A DNA stretch of 64,000 nt. Source: Parasponia andersonii. Its lineage: Eukaryota; Streptophyta; Magnoliopsida; Rosales; Cannabaceae. This document shows, in pieces, positions 49,801 through 61,505 of this stretch. The number at the start of each line of letters is the position of its first letter. The stretch's first letter is position 1. The notes beneath the pieces were generated by a model. The model was not told where the DNA came from, searched no databases, and worked only from the letters and a program-made list of their open reading frames with translations. The position numbers and the translations under genes are program-made. The DNA is taken from contig JXTB01000755.1 in the NCBI GenBank assembly GCA_002914805.1, forward strand, positions 47,246-111,245. The letters are read 5' to 3'.

Positions 49801-51496
49801 TTATAGAATTGAATCCACCCCATCCTTAAGGTAAGCATAATATAGTTTAATAATATTGCATTCTTGTACATGACTTTATTTGTCTCGAACTTATTTAGCA
49901 TGACTTTTAGAAACTAACTTTTGGGTTCCTGAGCACCCAAAAAAAAAAAAAAAATCCTTTAAAAAAGTTTTTTACTCTTGAAAGTTCTTTCAAAAGAAGC
50001 CATACTCACATGTAGCTTCTCACGAAAGAGCTTCAATGAAAATATGAAATTTTTTTCTTCAGATTTTAGTGAAAATATATATTTTTCATGTTTTTCCTAA
50101 TTTTAATACGTCATAAAGAAGTATCTTTGTATCCTAAAATTAAATTTAAAATATATCATACACACTGTATATTGAAGACTTTGGCTTTAAGTTCTATTGT
50201 ATAAAAGCAGAAGGAAAAACTATCCTAATTACATGCCCTTACTCCTTTAAGAAATTAAAAATTCAAGTCGAGTACGTCTATTATATATTTTTGTATTCGT
50301 CTCAATTGTCCTTATTTGACCTGGATTATTTGGTGGTATTAAAGATAATTCTAGTCAAGATACTCATATATTTGATTACGTCCTAGGTAACTATATTATG
50401 GCATATCTTTATGCATCTTGAATTTGGCATTAGATGATGAAAACCCAAATCTGGAACAAAATATGATATCACTTCATTTTGGAGACATTTTGGCACATCT
50501 ATTGCTACTCATGTGTTAAATTACTATGTACATATACATATGCTAGATTAGCTAGCGTAAAAATATGCTCTAATATTGTTATGTTTATATATATATATAT
50601 ATATATCATAATGCAGGTTCCTTAACAAAGCTGCAGTGAGAACAGGCTCAATCAGCCCCTGGCTACTATGCTCTGTGACTCGAGTGGAAGAAACCAAACA
50701 AATGGTACGGATGCTACCAATTTTGGTCTCCACTTTTGTTCCAAGCATTATGCTTGCTCAAGTCAACACCCTCTTCATCAAGCAAGGAACTACTCTACAA
50801 AGATCAGTTGGTAGCTTCAAAATCCCCCCAGCAAGTCTCACCGCTTTCGTAACCATATCCATGCTCATCAGCGTAGTCCTATATGACTGGTATTTCGTCA
50901 AGATCATTCGGAAATGGACAAAGAATCCCAGAGGAATCACTCTCCTCCAGAGACTGGGAATCGGAATGATTCTCCACATCATACTAATGACAATAGCTTC
51001 TCTTACTGAGAGACATAGACTTAGAGTGGCTAGAGAACATGGACTTGTTCAAAGTGGAGGACAAGTACCTCTCTCCATATTCATTTTGCTTCCTCAATTT
51101 ATTCTTATGGGAACTGCTGACGCATTTTCGGAGGTGGCAAAAATCGAGTTCTTCTATGACCAAGCACCAGAAAATATGAAGAGCCTTGGAACTTCTTATG
51201 CTATGACAACATTAGGAGTTGGAAGCTTTCTTAGTAGTTTCCTTCTTTCCACGGTTTCTGGTATTACCAAGAGGAATGGTCATCATGGATGGATTCTGAA
51301 CAACCTTAATGATTCACATCTAGACTATTACTATGCTTTTTTTGCATTGTTGAGCTTTGTTAATTTTATTTTCTTCTTGATTATTTCTAAGTTTTATGTG
51401 TACAAGGCCGAAGTTTCGGATTCGATTAAAGTACTTACAGAAGAATTGAGAGGGACAAGGCTCAGGGAATCCAATGAAAATGATCATGAACCATGA
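46096..51496 (+). CDS. NPF5.2: NRT1/PTR family transporter, NPF5.2/PTR3-like
   Basis: A proton-coupled membrane transporter of the NPF (POT) family; Arabidopsis NPF5.2/PTR3 is a wound- and stress-responsive peptide transporter. Exons: 46096-46219, 47523-47740, 49265-49830 and 50617-51496, all GT-AG; 1,788 nt, 595 aa, near the ~600 aa of PTR3. The N-terminus has the NPF5 block DEYTQDGTVDLKGNP. The proton-coupling ExxER motif is in VYEVFERMAYYGI and is completed across intron 1; the acceptor at 47522 was chosen because it restores VVVYEVFER. Further family blocks are GTGGTKPNISTIGADQFDEF, FFNWWMFSIFFG, FFYDQAPENMKSLGTSY and GWILNNLNDSHLDYYYAF. About 12 hydrophobic segments are present. Substrate cannot be read from sequence; family members carry nitrate, peptides or hormones. 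No defects seen. Confidence 0.94.
48595..48808 (+). mobile_element. (TA)n-bounded MITE-like element, copy 1 (NPF intron 2)
   Basis: About 214 bp with (TA)n on both sides (48570-48594 and 48808-48822). It contains TGCACTTCATTATA, ATCCAACGGCTAAA and ends TTAGATTGACAACC before the TA tract. Same family as the elements at 53.0 and 53.5 kb. It lies in intron 2 of the transporter gene. Confidence 0.65.
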
Positions 51497-52966
51497 GTTA
51501 AGGAAAACAGAATGGACAAGATGTTGAAGCTATATTTGATGATAGAAAGGCCTTTCAGTTTCAACTCTATATAGTACGTACTAGCTAGGTTTAGTTTTAT
51601 TTGGGTGATCATGGTGGTTCAATCCAATATGTTTGCCCTTGGTTTTGTTTAACCCCACATGTAAGAGTTTACGATACTCTTAAAAAGAAAGGAAAAAAGA
51701 AAACACTTGTGAATATGCATTGGCATTGACAATTTGAAGAAAATTATCGGAAGGAATTTTAGGATTCTTGTTTTGATTATTTAGGATGCCTGAATCAAAA
51801 ATAAAAATTGAATCCCTTACGGCCGGCCACTTAGTAGACAACCTTTTTTTTTTAATTTTATTTTTTTATAATTTTCAATAGATGTCAATCAGGGAGAAGA
51901 AGCATCAAATAGAGAGTAAAAGAAACCTAGCTAACTAGATCGACACAATCTCTTGCTCAATAACCCAAGAGACAAATATTATTAATTAAAATAGAAAAAA
52001 AAAACAAGAGTTATAACGGTTCCCAACATAAAATTAATATTTTTAAGTTTCTTTTTTCAAAGAAACAATTTCATTAACACTCAAATAAATATTATAAATA
52101 GCAAATTGAGTTACATACAACTTTTTACAATGAAAATCAAGAAATAATCGATTCATAATCTTAAAGACAGAAAATCCTTCAAAGATCTCGGAATAAAAAT
52201 AGACCTCGCCAATGATCTTGGAGAAAAACTTCATGAAAAGAAATGATAGAACTCTTTAATGACTTGTTGAAATTCTTTATTATCCGAATTGACAATTCTA
52301 ATTGATTTATCAAGAGAGATTCTACCAATTTCGATCCGCGATAGTAACTACCTATCTTAAATTTGAATGAAAAATGATATAGATCTGAAGGACAATTACA
52401 TTAGTAAAAGAGAAAAAAATTAAAATCATTCCAAATTATCTCAAATTTAGATCTGAGTAAATTAAGAGTACTTTAGATCTAGGTGAGTAACAAACTTTAT
52501 AAATGAAAGATCTATTTGAAAGTAAAAGCAAAAATAATAAAAGAATACGAGAAAAACCATATCAAAGGGGAAGATCCCCTCTCAGGTAAGAAAAGGCACT
52601 TGCTAAGAAAAGCAAAGACTTGTAAAAGGAAGAAAGAAAGAGAAAGGGGAAGAGAGCATACCATACTATTTTGAAGTTTGAACACGATTAATTTAGAAAG
52701 AAAAATTGGTTTAGAAACACAACTTTTGTATTTTCAAGATAGATATTTTCTAAAAGTAAGTTATAAAAACAAACAAAAGCCATTATAAGAAAAAGATATT
52801 GTTTCGTTCATTTAATTTTTCAATGAAGAACGTAATACGCCAATTTCAAAACGCATTTTGAAACTAGTATATATTCAGACTTTGGCTCAAAATAATTGAT
52901 TCTTCAGACTCTCTATCTTCGGTTTTTTCAAAAAGTCATAAGTAAGGTTTGACAAACAAGGATAAA
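51497..52966. other. 3' flank of the NPF gene and AT-rich spacer
   Basis: No further gene recognised. The first few hundred bases probably include the 3' UTR. Confidence 0.45.
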
Positions 52967-52979
52967 ATATATATATATA

Positions 52980-53181
52980 GGCTGCAAATCGATGTTGTAT
53001 TTTTTTTACTTAGTATTTTTTTTAGTTATTAAATTATCATCTAATAATTATTCAATAATTATAATAAAATATACGAAATAACGTGTATCATTAATGTTAT
53101 TTTTTTTATATTTTAATATAAAAAAATTTTATTAGCCAGAATTGATAACTATATAAAAAAATACTTACTGAATTAGTGTCT
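52980..53181 (-). mobile_element. (TA)n-bounded MITE-like element, copy 2 (inverted)
   Basis: On the minus strand this aligns with copies 1 and 3, although more diverged, and is again enclosed by (TA)n (52967-52979 and 53181-53200). Confidence 0.5.
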
Positions 53182-53200
53182 ATATATATATATATATATA

Positions 53201-53508
53201 ATACCATTGACAGCATTGTTAGGATTTGGGCTTCGTGAAGTTCCATCTCAAAAGGATTATAACCAATTGATTGGAGTAACACTCGGCATCTTATAAAGAT
53301 TCATTCTCATGTGCATCTTACCAGCGTGGGACTTTATTCACACACCCAAATAGATATTTGCATACAACCACACTTTTTGCCTCACCTACCCCTTTGTAGC
53401 GTTTTTCTCCCTTTATCCTCACCGAGTAGGTTTATGATTATGATTCACTATAATTTTTGATATTATTGTCAAAGTCATCCAAACTAAATATTGGCTTCTT
53501 ACTGAATT
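53201..53508. repeat. LTR-like ~300-bp repeat, copy 1
   Basis: Contains TGTTAGGATTTGGGCTTCG, then CAAAAGGATTATAACCAATT and GTGGGACTTTATTCACACAC. These phrases are typical of LTRs of plant LTR retrotransposons with a TGTTAGGAT start. It is repeated almost identically at 53766-54065. Confidence 0.6.
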
Positions 53509-53528
53509 AGTATATATATATATATATA

Positions 53529-53749
53529 ACCAATTTAGTAGGTATTTTTTTTTATTTATACATAAGTATCAATTTTTAGCATGCACATTTTTTTATTGTA
53601 AAAAATAAGAAAGAGAAAGAGTATTAATGATGCACGTTTTTTCATGCACTTCATTATAATCATTAGATCACTATTAGATAGTGATCCAACGGCTAAAAAA
53701 AAAAACCTACCCATAGATAAAAAAAAAAACTTATTAGATTGACAACCTA
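53529..53749 (+). mobile_element. (TA)n-bounded MITE-like element, copy 3
   Basis: About 220 bp between (TA)n at 53511-53528 and 53749-53762. It shares TGCACTTCATTATA, GATCCAACGGCTAAA and TTAGATTGACAACC with copy 1 and is in the same orientation. Confidence 0.65.
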
Positions 53750-53765
53750 TATATATATATATAAA

Positions 53766-54065
53766 ATACCATTGACAGCATTGTTAGGATTTGGGCTTCG
53801 TGAAGCTCCATCTCAAAAGGATTATAACCAATTGATTGGAGTAACACTCGGCATCTTATAAAGATTCATTCTCATGTGCATCTTACCAGCGTGGGACTTT
53901 ATTCACACACCCAAACAGATATTTGCATACAACCACACTTTTTGCCTCACCTACCCCTTTGTAGCATTTTTCTCCCTTTATCCTCACCGAGTAGGTTTAT
54001 GATTATGATTCACTATAATTTTTGATATTATTGTCAAAGTCATCCAAACTAATTACTGGCTTTGT
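53766..54065. repeat. LTR-like ~300-bp repeat, copy 2
   Basis: Differs from copy 1 at only about three or four positions (for example GTTCCAT/GCTCCAT and CAAATAGAT/CAAACAGAT), so the duplication is young. Copy 3 of the TA-bounded element sits between the two. Confidence 0.8.
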
Positions 54066-54978
54066 ATAAGTAATATTCTTTCTAGTAATTAGGATTGCTG
54101 CTTCTCTAAATTCTATTCTTTTTTTTTTTTAACACAAAAAAATGTCATTTATATCAGGTAATAAATGTTATAAAAGAGTCGATCATAACATTTATATGCA
54201 TGATATGACAACCCCAGTTTTTCAAAGTGCCCATTTTTATAGTAATTTTTTGTGTATTCTATAAAAAAAATCACCCTTTTTGTATAGAATTTATGGAATA
54301 CTGCAGAAACGCTTTTAAAATATTCATTCAGTATGTTGTAATTAAAAAATTACATTTATCTGGTGCAGTTTGTACATTTCTAATAGCATTAATTTGGAGC
54401 AGTTGTACATTTTGAAAAGCATTCATCTAATGTTGCCGCACGCTTTTAATAGCATACATCTAATATTTTGGATTTTATTGACTTTTCTATTAATTGTGAT
54501 ACTATTTAAAAACTATTAATTGTGATACTATATAATAGTTCTATTTTTTTAATACTACTTGATGTAGTAAGTGATTAAATAATCATCAATTGACGAGCAA
54601 AATAAGTATTGTACTTAATTGATGAATATTATTTAACATATTAATGATAAATTCTAGTTCACCAATCATATGCCACGTGGTAATATTGAAAAAGTAGGAT
54701 AACGGGTCTATGTTTAAAAAACGTTGCATTTTTTAGTAGCAATCACGATTGGTACATATACATATATAATATAATATAATTAAAAGTATCACCAATATTT
54801 TCCGAATATAAATACATAGAAATTTCCTAGCTTGTAGAAAAGGATAACACATATATCAAAGAACAGTAATCAATTACACAAGATCAATGTACAATATCTC
54901 AAGGTTTCAAAAAAAAAAAAAAGGCCAATATTTCAAGTGTTGCATGTACCTCGAAGATTAGTTGTTATAACTATACTA
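54066..54978. other. AT-rich spacer
   Basis: No gene recognised. Small local repeats of AAAAGCATTCATCTA and ATTAATTGTGATACTAT types are present. Confidence 0.4.
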
Positions 54979-55074
54979 TCATAAGACGAACTCAAACAGT
55001 CTTGGCTGCTTCTCCAATTCCTTCTTAAGTATTTGTCTTCTAATTAAGTCGTCGACAATAGGCAAGAAGTCCTC
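54979..55074 (-). pseudogene. Possible orphan terminal exon, unknown protein
   Basis: A clean 31-codon frame from a CAG acceptor (55077-55075) to TGA (54981-54979): it starts EDFLPIVDDLIRRQILKK and ends RLFEFVL, with charged helical character and codon use unlike the AT-rich surroundings. I do not recognise the family. No upstream exon could be joined to it; a MITE-like element lies 250 bp upstream. It may be a gene fragment or chance. Confidence 0.28.
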
Positions 55075-55320
55075 CTGATTAACATCCTTGCTCCATCACC
55101 ACTCTCAGTAAGACATAAAACTTAGAAAAAGCTGGACAATTTTTGCCACTGTTTTATTTTTAAACCATAATGGTCAACTGTTTTCCCTTTGAGTAAATCA
55201 AATATATGCACAATTTGAACTTGTATATAGCAGATGGCGGCAAATATCATCAAAACGTGTTTCTTTACAAAGAGGACAAGAAAACAAAATGACCAGTTTT
55301 AGTATTCACTGTTGGCCCTA

Positions 55321-55890
55321 TTTGAATGCATGATAAAGATGATAAAGATAGAATACGATAGGACTAAATTAATCTCATGTTTGACGTATGTGTATGAGAA
55401 GTATCGAATATGATTAAAATAATCTATTCCTAAAATAGTACTATTAGAATGGGATAATTTTATCGTATTGAGAACTTGGGATTGAGAGAGATTAAGAATT
55501 TGATTAAAAATAATAGAATATTTTTAAAGTAAAAAAAAGTATTTTCTAAATTAAATTTTAAGAGTAATTTTTCGAAATTAAAAAATTAAAAGTGGTATTT
55601 TCGTAAATAAGCTTTTAAAAATGATATTTTTAAAATTAAGTTTTAAAATGGTACTTTTCGAATTCCATTTTTAAAAGTGGTGTTTTCTAAATTAATTTTA
55701 AAAGTTGTATTTTCTAAATTAATCAAATCTCAAAATTTGTTATTTATTTAAAAATATGACATGCACATGCTAATTCTATCATAACAAAAAATAGCACACC
55801 AAACATAAGATAGGATTATGCTATAATCTTATCCTATTCAATTCAATTCTTTAAAATAGTCCAATCTTATCTTATCTTGCATACCAAATG
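55321..55890. mobile_element. MITE-like element with imperfect inverted ends
   Basis: The left end TTTGAATGCATGATAAAGAT and the right end in reverse TTTGGTATGCAAGATAAGAT are inverted repeats, and similarity continues inwards for about 80 bp. The middle has repeated AAGTGGTATTTTC/AATTAATTTTAAAAG-type units. The class is uncertain and no target duplication is clear. Confidence 0.45.
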
Positions 55891-56040
55891 AAATATAAAA
55901 ATTAATATGATTTTTTTGTTACTAGCTAGACTTTTAGCCACCAAATATATTTCGTATTAAATAGTTACCTTTTGCTACTTAGTTTTGGCAGCAAAAAATA
56001 CTGGTAGCAAATCATATTAAAATGAATACCAAATTTCTAG

Positions 56041-56226
56041 TAGCAAAAAATCACTTTCTAATAGCGAATGTTATTTTAGTTAGCTACAAAAGTTAGCCAA
56101 AAATAAAATTTATCAGGTCCATTTGTTATGACTTGATAGCAAAAACTCACTACCTAATAGCAAATCTTATTTTAGCGATAAAAGTTAGCCAAAAGTAAAA
56201 TCAAGCAGGTCTATGTGTTATATGCT
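56041..56226. repeat. 96-bp tandem repeat
   Basis: Two diverged units with TAGCAAAAAMTCACTWYCTA, TTATTTTAG and AAAGTTAGCCAAAA. Sequence of this TAGCAAA type is common near the ends of CACTA elements, but no CACTA terminus was found. Confidence 0.6.
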
Positions 56227-56455
56227 AACAAATCANGTCAGCAGCAAAAATCCTTTTGTACTTTTCGCTACTCAATATTATATGGTAGTAAAAATAGTGA
56301 AAGGTTCTGTTACTAAATATATGGTTACAAAAAGTTCCATAAGAACGATATTCATTTTGCTACTGGAAGATTTGGTCCTAAAACTTTTTTGTTACCAATT
56401 AAGTAGAATAAGTAAAAGACTAAAGTGAACCAGACTACACTGCAAATGTAGGTGT

Positions 56456-56765
56456 ATTTCGTTTGATTTCTCTTCTTCACTTCAAACTGCATGGTTTGAG
56501 AATAGACATAAGTTATATGTGCGATTCTTCCATTAAATGTGGTAAAATGGCCAGTTTGCATTGCAAACACTTTGTTTTTGGGTTAATCCAATTTTTGCAA
56601 TTAATACCCTATTTCGTTTGATTTCTCTTCTTCACTTCAAAACTGCATGGTTTGAGAATAGACATAAGTTATATGTGCGGTTCTTGCATTAAATGTGGTA
56701 AAATGGCCAGTTTGAATTGCAGACACTTTGTTTTGGGAATAATCTAATTTTTGCAATTAATACCT
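56456..56765. repeat. 155-bp tandem duplication
   Basis: Two adjacent units starting ATTTCGTTTGATTTCTCTTC and ending TTTTGCAATTAATACC. They differ at fewer than ten positions. Confidence 0.88.
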
Positions 56766-57704
56766 TAAGTCACATATTAGCTATGATGAATTATGTGTTC
56801 TTAACGTAATTTAGTGGAGTCAAAAGATCAAATTTGTTGATACCATGACTTGATAAGCTCCTATCACTTAGAGAATCCCTATTGGACACATTGATATATC
56901 ATTCTACTTTAGCCTACAAGACAAAGTCCTCTAATCATAACTCAACATCTCAACACTTGGGCAAGAGGTAAAGCTTTCCCATGAAAGTTTGATACCTCTA
57001 CATGTTCAAGAATATTCTAGAAACTACTTAGCATTGAAGACAAGCTCTTCTTCAAGTACAAGATGCCCTATGCTTCTAGAAGTTTCTGAAAACCTCCAAA
57101 ACTATAAGTAGTTGTAAGCTAAGCCTTGTAAGTAGAGTTGTCAAATATGCAATACTGTACTGGCATGACCTATTTCAGTTAGGTACAAACATGCTTTTCG
57201 TGACGTGTCGGCCTATAATATAAAATCATTGGTCTGACATGACCTATTGACCTATGCTTTAACTATTGGAATAAAGTTTTATAAAGCAGTTTATTTGTTT
57301 TGATATTATAACAAATATTTATCATATTATTTGTTATTAATAAATTCTATGTCATGAATTTTTAAGATTCTGAGATATGTAATGAGTAATAAAGAATTAT
57401 TCATTTGATGAGTTCATATATGGGAGACATTATATTCTTTATTTTATTAAGTCTTAATTAAATTGTTCGTATTCTACATATTGAAGATGGAATACTTTAC
57501 TAAGCCATATAATGTACTATTATCTATTTGATTAATGAAGTCTTCAATTATCAAAGTCTTCGGATAGAAATATTAGTACGTTATAAGAAAGTTATAACAA
57601 CATCGAATAGGACCGAGTAAATTAGAATTTGAGATTAAGTATCGTAACTCAAATTTTTAATTTCACTAATTATTGATTGTTGGTTAGAATGTATAACTAT
57701 AAAA
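56766..57704. other. AT-rich spacer
   Basis: No gene recognised. GC content rises slightly at 56850-57130 but no family match was seen. Confidence 0.35.
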
Positions 57705-59460
57705 TCACACACTCCCATGCAAATGCATATGGTCATAAATAATATAGATATAGAAGTAGAGTGTCGAACCGATGAGGATTAATTTATAATTTAATACTAA
57801 GTATCAAAATTATTTTAATCCTAGCTTTATCCAAACAAACAATATATAGATTTTAAAGAAATAAAACCAAGAAAACTAAACTATCATGCAAAATGAATAA
57901 AATTAAACAATAAGAAAAATGTCTAGGTTTACTAACTCTCCAACCTTCTTTTAAACACACAATATCCTAATTTTCCTCTCATATTAATTAATCCACAAGA
58001 ATTATTATCCGAGAATTCAAATATATTCACAAACTCCTTTCTAAGACATAAAAGAAAATACCTAGACAAGCTAATACATTACTCCTAACATAAATTGACT
58101 AGATTCATTAAGTTTAGTTATTCTCACACAAAAGTTGCACAAGTCACATAGGTATATTCCTATCCTATGCAAACTCACCCTACATTAAGTGATCTTATGT
58201 TGTTTTACCTAAGTCCAAACCTTAATTCTCCTTCTCAAGTTCATAAAGGTTTCACTTAACAATCTATTTAGTGATCAATTAAATAGAAGCAATAAGCATA
58301 AGATTAAATAAATAACTTAACAATGGATTCTATTAATGAAAGAAGAGAAATAAGTAAACACAAGATACTAGGTTGATTCACATAGTAAAACTAGACAAAA
58401 AAGAATTTAGTTCATGGTATAAATTGAGAACAATAAAATTTTAATACAATGAATTCAAGAAATATAAAATATCAAAGAGAAAAGAGTTTTAGCATTTCCC
58501 TCTTTTTGAAGAACTTGAAGATTTTATAGAAGTTGTTAATTTTCTCCTCCAAACTTGTTTTTTGCTCTCTTGAATCATTCCTTAAAAATTTGCTCTCAAC
58601 AATATCACTCTTCAAATATGAAAAATACAATGTGAAGACTTTTTTGGAAGAAAATATTTTTATCTCAGATTGTTAGAGGCTTAGACGCCTCTATAAATAC
58701 AGGATATCAACAGCTCAAAAAAAGAAACAAATCCTATCCTAATTAAGGCAAAATACAATTTAATTTGATCATAATCTACAACTCATAATCTACATTAATT
58801 ACAAAATACAAATCTATATTAAATAAAAAATATACACGTAATCTCCAACACAATGCAAAACTCACAAAAAAATAAATAAAAGAAGCTAAGAACTAACTAT
58901 GATGTTGATGTTGGGGAGGAAATCAAGAAATAGAGTTGATAGACCATATCTTCATCTTCTTCTTCCTCCTCTTCTTCTCTTTCCGTGGCTGCCTCCCTCT
59001 CTTTTTCTCTATCCCAATATGCCTCTTTCAACTCCAAAAAAAGAGTTTTAAAGAGGTGGCTCATGCAAACCTAAGGTAGGTCGAATATGGACTTTTGGAT
59101 CGTCAAAAAATTAATCTTGACTGTCAATTATTAACCTAAGATGCAGACGGTGGCACTGCAGTACCTTTTTTGTACTACGATGCCAAAAGTTCCTGAGAGT
59201 TGGCATTGCGGTGCCACTTTTTAACTGGTCCAACACCGCGGCTTTCTGGGTGTGTTATTTCTTTATTTTAGCTCTGATTTACCTTATTTTCATTACGTTA
59301 TATCCGTATCGGATTCAACTTCGTCTCAATGATTTAAAAGACCCATTTTGGAAGCATAAATTCACTTCATTTTGCATCAAACACCTTTGTTTTATTTATA
59401 TATATAAACAAGCAAAACATCAAAACAACAAAAAAAAAATAATTGAAACAACTTAATATA
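57705..59460 (-). repeat. LTR-like region, left (3' LTR side)
   Basis: Begins near GCAAATGCATATGGTCATAA and GTCGAACCGATGAGGATTAA, which mirror the conserved LTR-end region of Athila-type elements. It then holds leader-like sequence and a GC-richer block around 59130-59240 (GGCATTGCGGTGCC, AACACCGCGGC). Confidence 0.45.
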
Positions 59461-61505
59461 AATAAGAACATCGCAAAACTTAAGGCAAATCAGCACTAGA
59501 TAATTCTAATTTTATGGAGTTAATACTAATCTAGCATGATTATAGAAAACTTTAATCCTAGTGAGTGATAAACTTACTTTTATGTGTTTTATCTTTTTGA
59601 GATACTAAAAGACTAGTTCTGATTTATCGTTTAAATTCTGGTATTTTAGAAGAGAAGATATATGAACTATATAGAATATTTTTTACGATAGACACCATGT
59701 ATATAATGTCACTTTGAGTTTTTTCAAGTACTTGGATAATATAAACCAAGGTCTTGGTGCTAGTCCAAGAGCACAGTAAAGAAAGAAAAACCTAAATAGA
59801 ATTCTAAACACTTAACTATGACTTAACTATGATCCAGTTCGACTTTCAAAACTTGCCTCAAAGATTTTACATAGTATAAAAGTCAAGAAAAAATTTCGAA
59901 CACTGTAAAAGTCTAGAATTTCAATTCAAATACTGACCTAACTCCACTACATATTCATTGTGTGTGTGTGTGAACAAATAATTATATTTAATCATATGTA
60001 ACTTGGATCAATTTATGCAAACAAGTAAGTTATAATAAATTTTAAGATAGAAATATATAAACTCTATAGGCCTGATTTTCATACCAGTCTCTACTAATGT
60101 AGGCTAATACTGTACCAAAAATCATTAAGACTTTATTAAGTTTGTAAAGTATGGCTAAGGTAATATGTAGGATAATAGATATTTTTGTGGCTCAAATCAT
60201 CCTAAGTACATATCTTATTCTTGGATCTTTATACAACTTAAGTTGACACCTTGCACTCAACCACTTTATAATACCCCTAAACTTATTTTTTATTGCCTTT
60301 TTTCACTCCATATTTTTTCATTAAGGCACTATACCTTAAACTTATGATTTTTCAATCTTTTCTCTTGTTTTTCCTATTTTTCTTCAATTTTTTTCACAAG
60401 GGTATAGTACCTTCTTTTCTTCTATTCTACCTCAAAATAATTTTTTCTCAATATACTACCCTTCCTCCCAATTTGTCATATAATTTACCAGATATTCAAT
60501 AAAGATCACATGTGCCATCAGGCATAAGGTAAAATATTGGAAATTGTTAAAAACTAGGCTAAAATTATTAGTATCAAAGAAAATATTTATATAGGCTCAA
60601 AGTGGTGAAGTAGGGATATGAATGTCAAAGGTACTATAAGGCTCAAACAATCTAAAGATGGCCTAAATCATATCTCTAATGCAATACAATCTAGGATTTC
60701 ACCTCAAGTAATATTCAAATAAGTTATAAAGTCTATTAATAAGATTCAAAAACATACTTAATTTATATAAACTTTCTCTAAGAAGGCAATTCAATTAAAT
60801 ACAACTAATTAGGTGCTCAAAATTTCAAGGAATCATAAGCAAAACTAAACTAACATAGAATTAAGCACACAGATAAAAATAATATTCATCATTTTCCCAA
60901 GAACTTTATTCAATTAAATCAAGTTCTTATCATCGACATTGATCATTAAACTAGGTCATATCTAAAAAACCTAAAAAAAACTAAACTAATATAATTTTTT
61001 TAAAAAAATTCATTCTTTTTTTTTTGAAAAATTTAACTTCCTACCCCCAAACTTAAAATTAGCATTGTTCTTAGTATTAAAAATAAAAGAAAAAGTAAAA
61101 GAAAACTCTCTCAAATTTTTACATGTAGATGGAGACTTTTGGTTGAGTCGTTGAAGTTTATATATCGACCTCAAACTTGTGCAAGAGCCTAAAACATACA
61201 AAAAAGAAAATATAACAAAAGAAAAGAAACCTAAAAATTCAAAATTAAAAGCGAAGAAAAAAAATAGTTCATGGGTTGTCTCCCAATATGCACTTAGTTT
61301 ATAATTATCAGTCAGACTCTTTAGTAATTCCTATATGAGATCAAATACTATTATGGAGGTCTTGTGTCTATCACAACATCTTTTTGCAAACTCCTTTTCA
61401 ATTTTGGCATTCTTACAAGCATCACTCATATATACAAATCGATAATGAGAGGATAAGAACTTAAGCTTAAGTATTGGAGGCTTTTGGCTGGATAAAAATG
61501 GTCTA

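Noticed and set aside
53216..54065. A complete small LTR retrotransposon with two 300-bp LTRs
   Set aside because: Between the two blocks there is only the TA-bounded element; no PBS or PPT was found next to the blocks.
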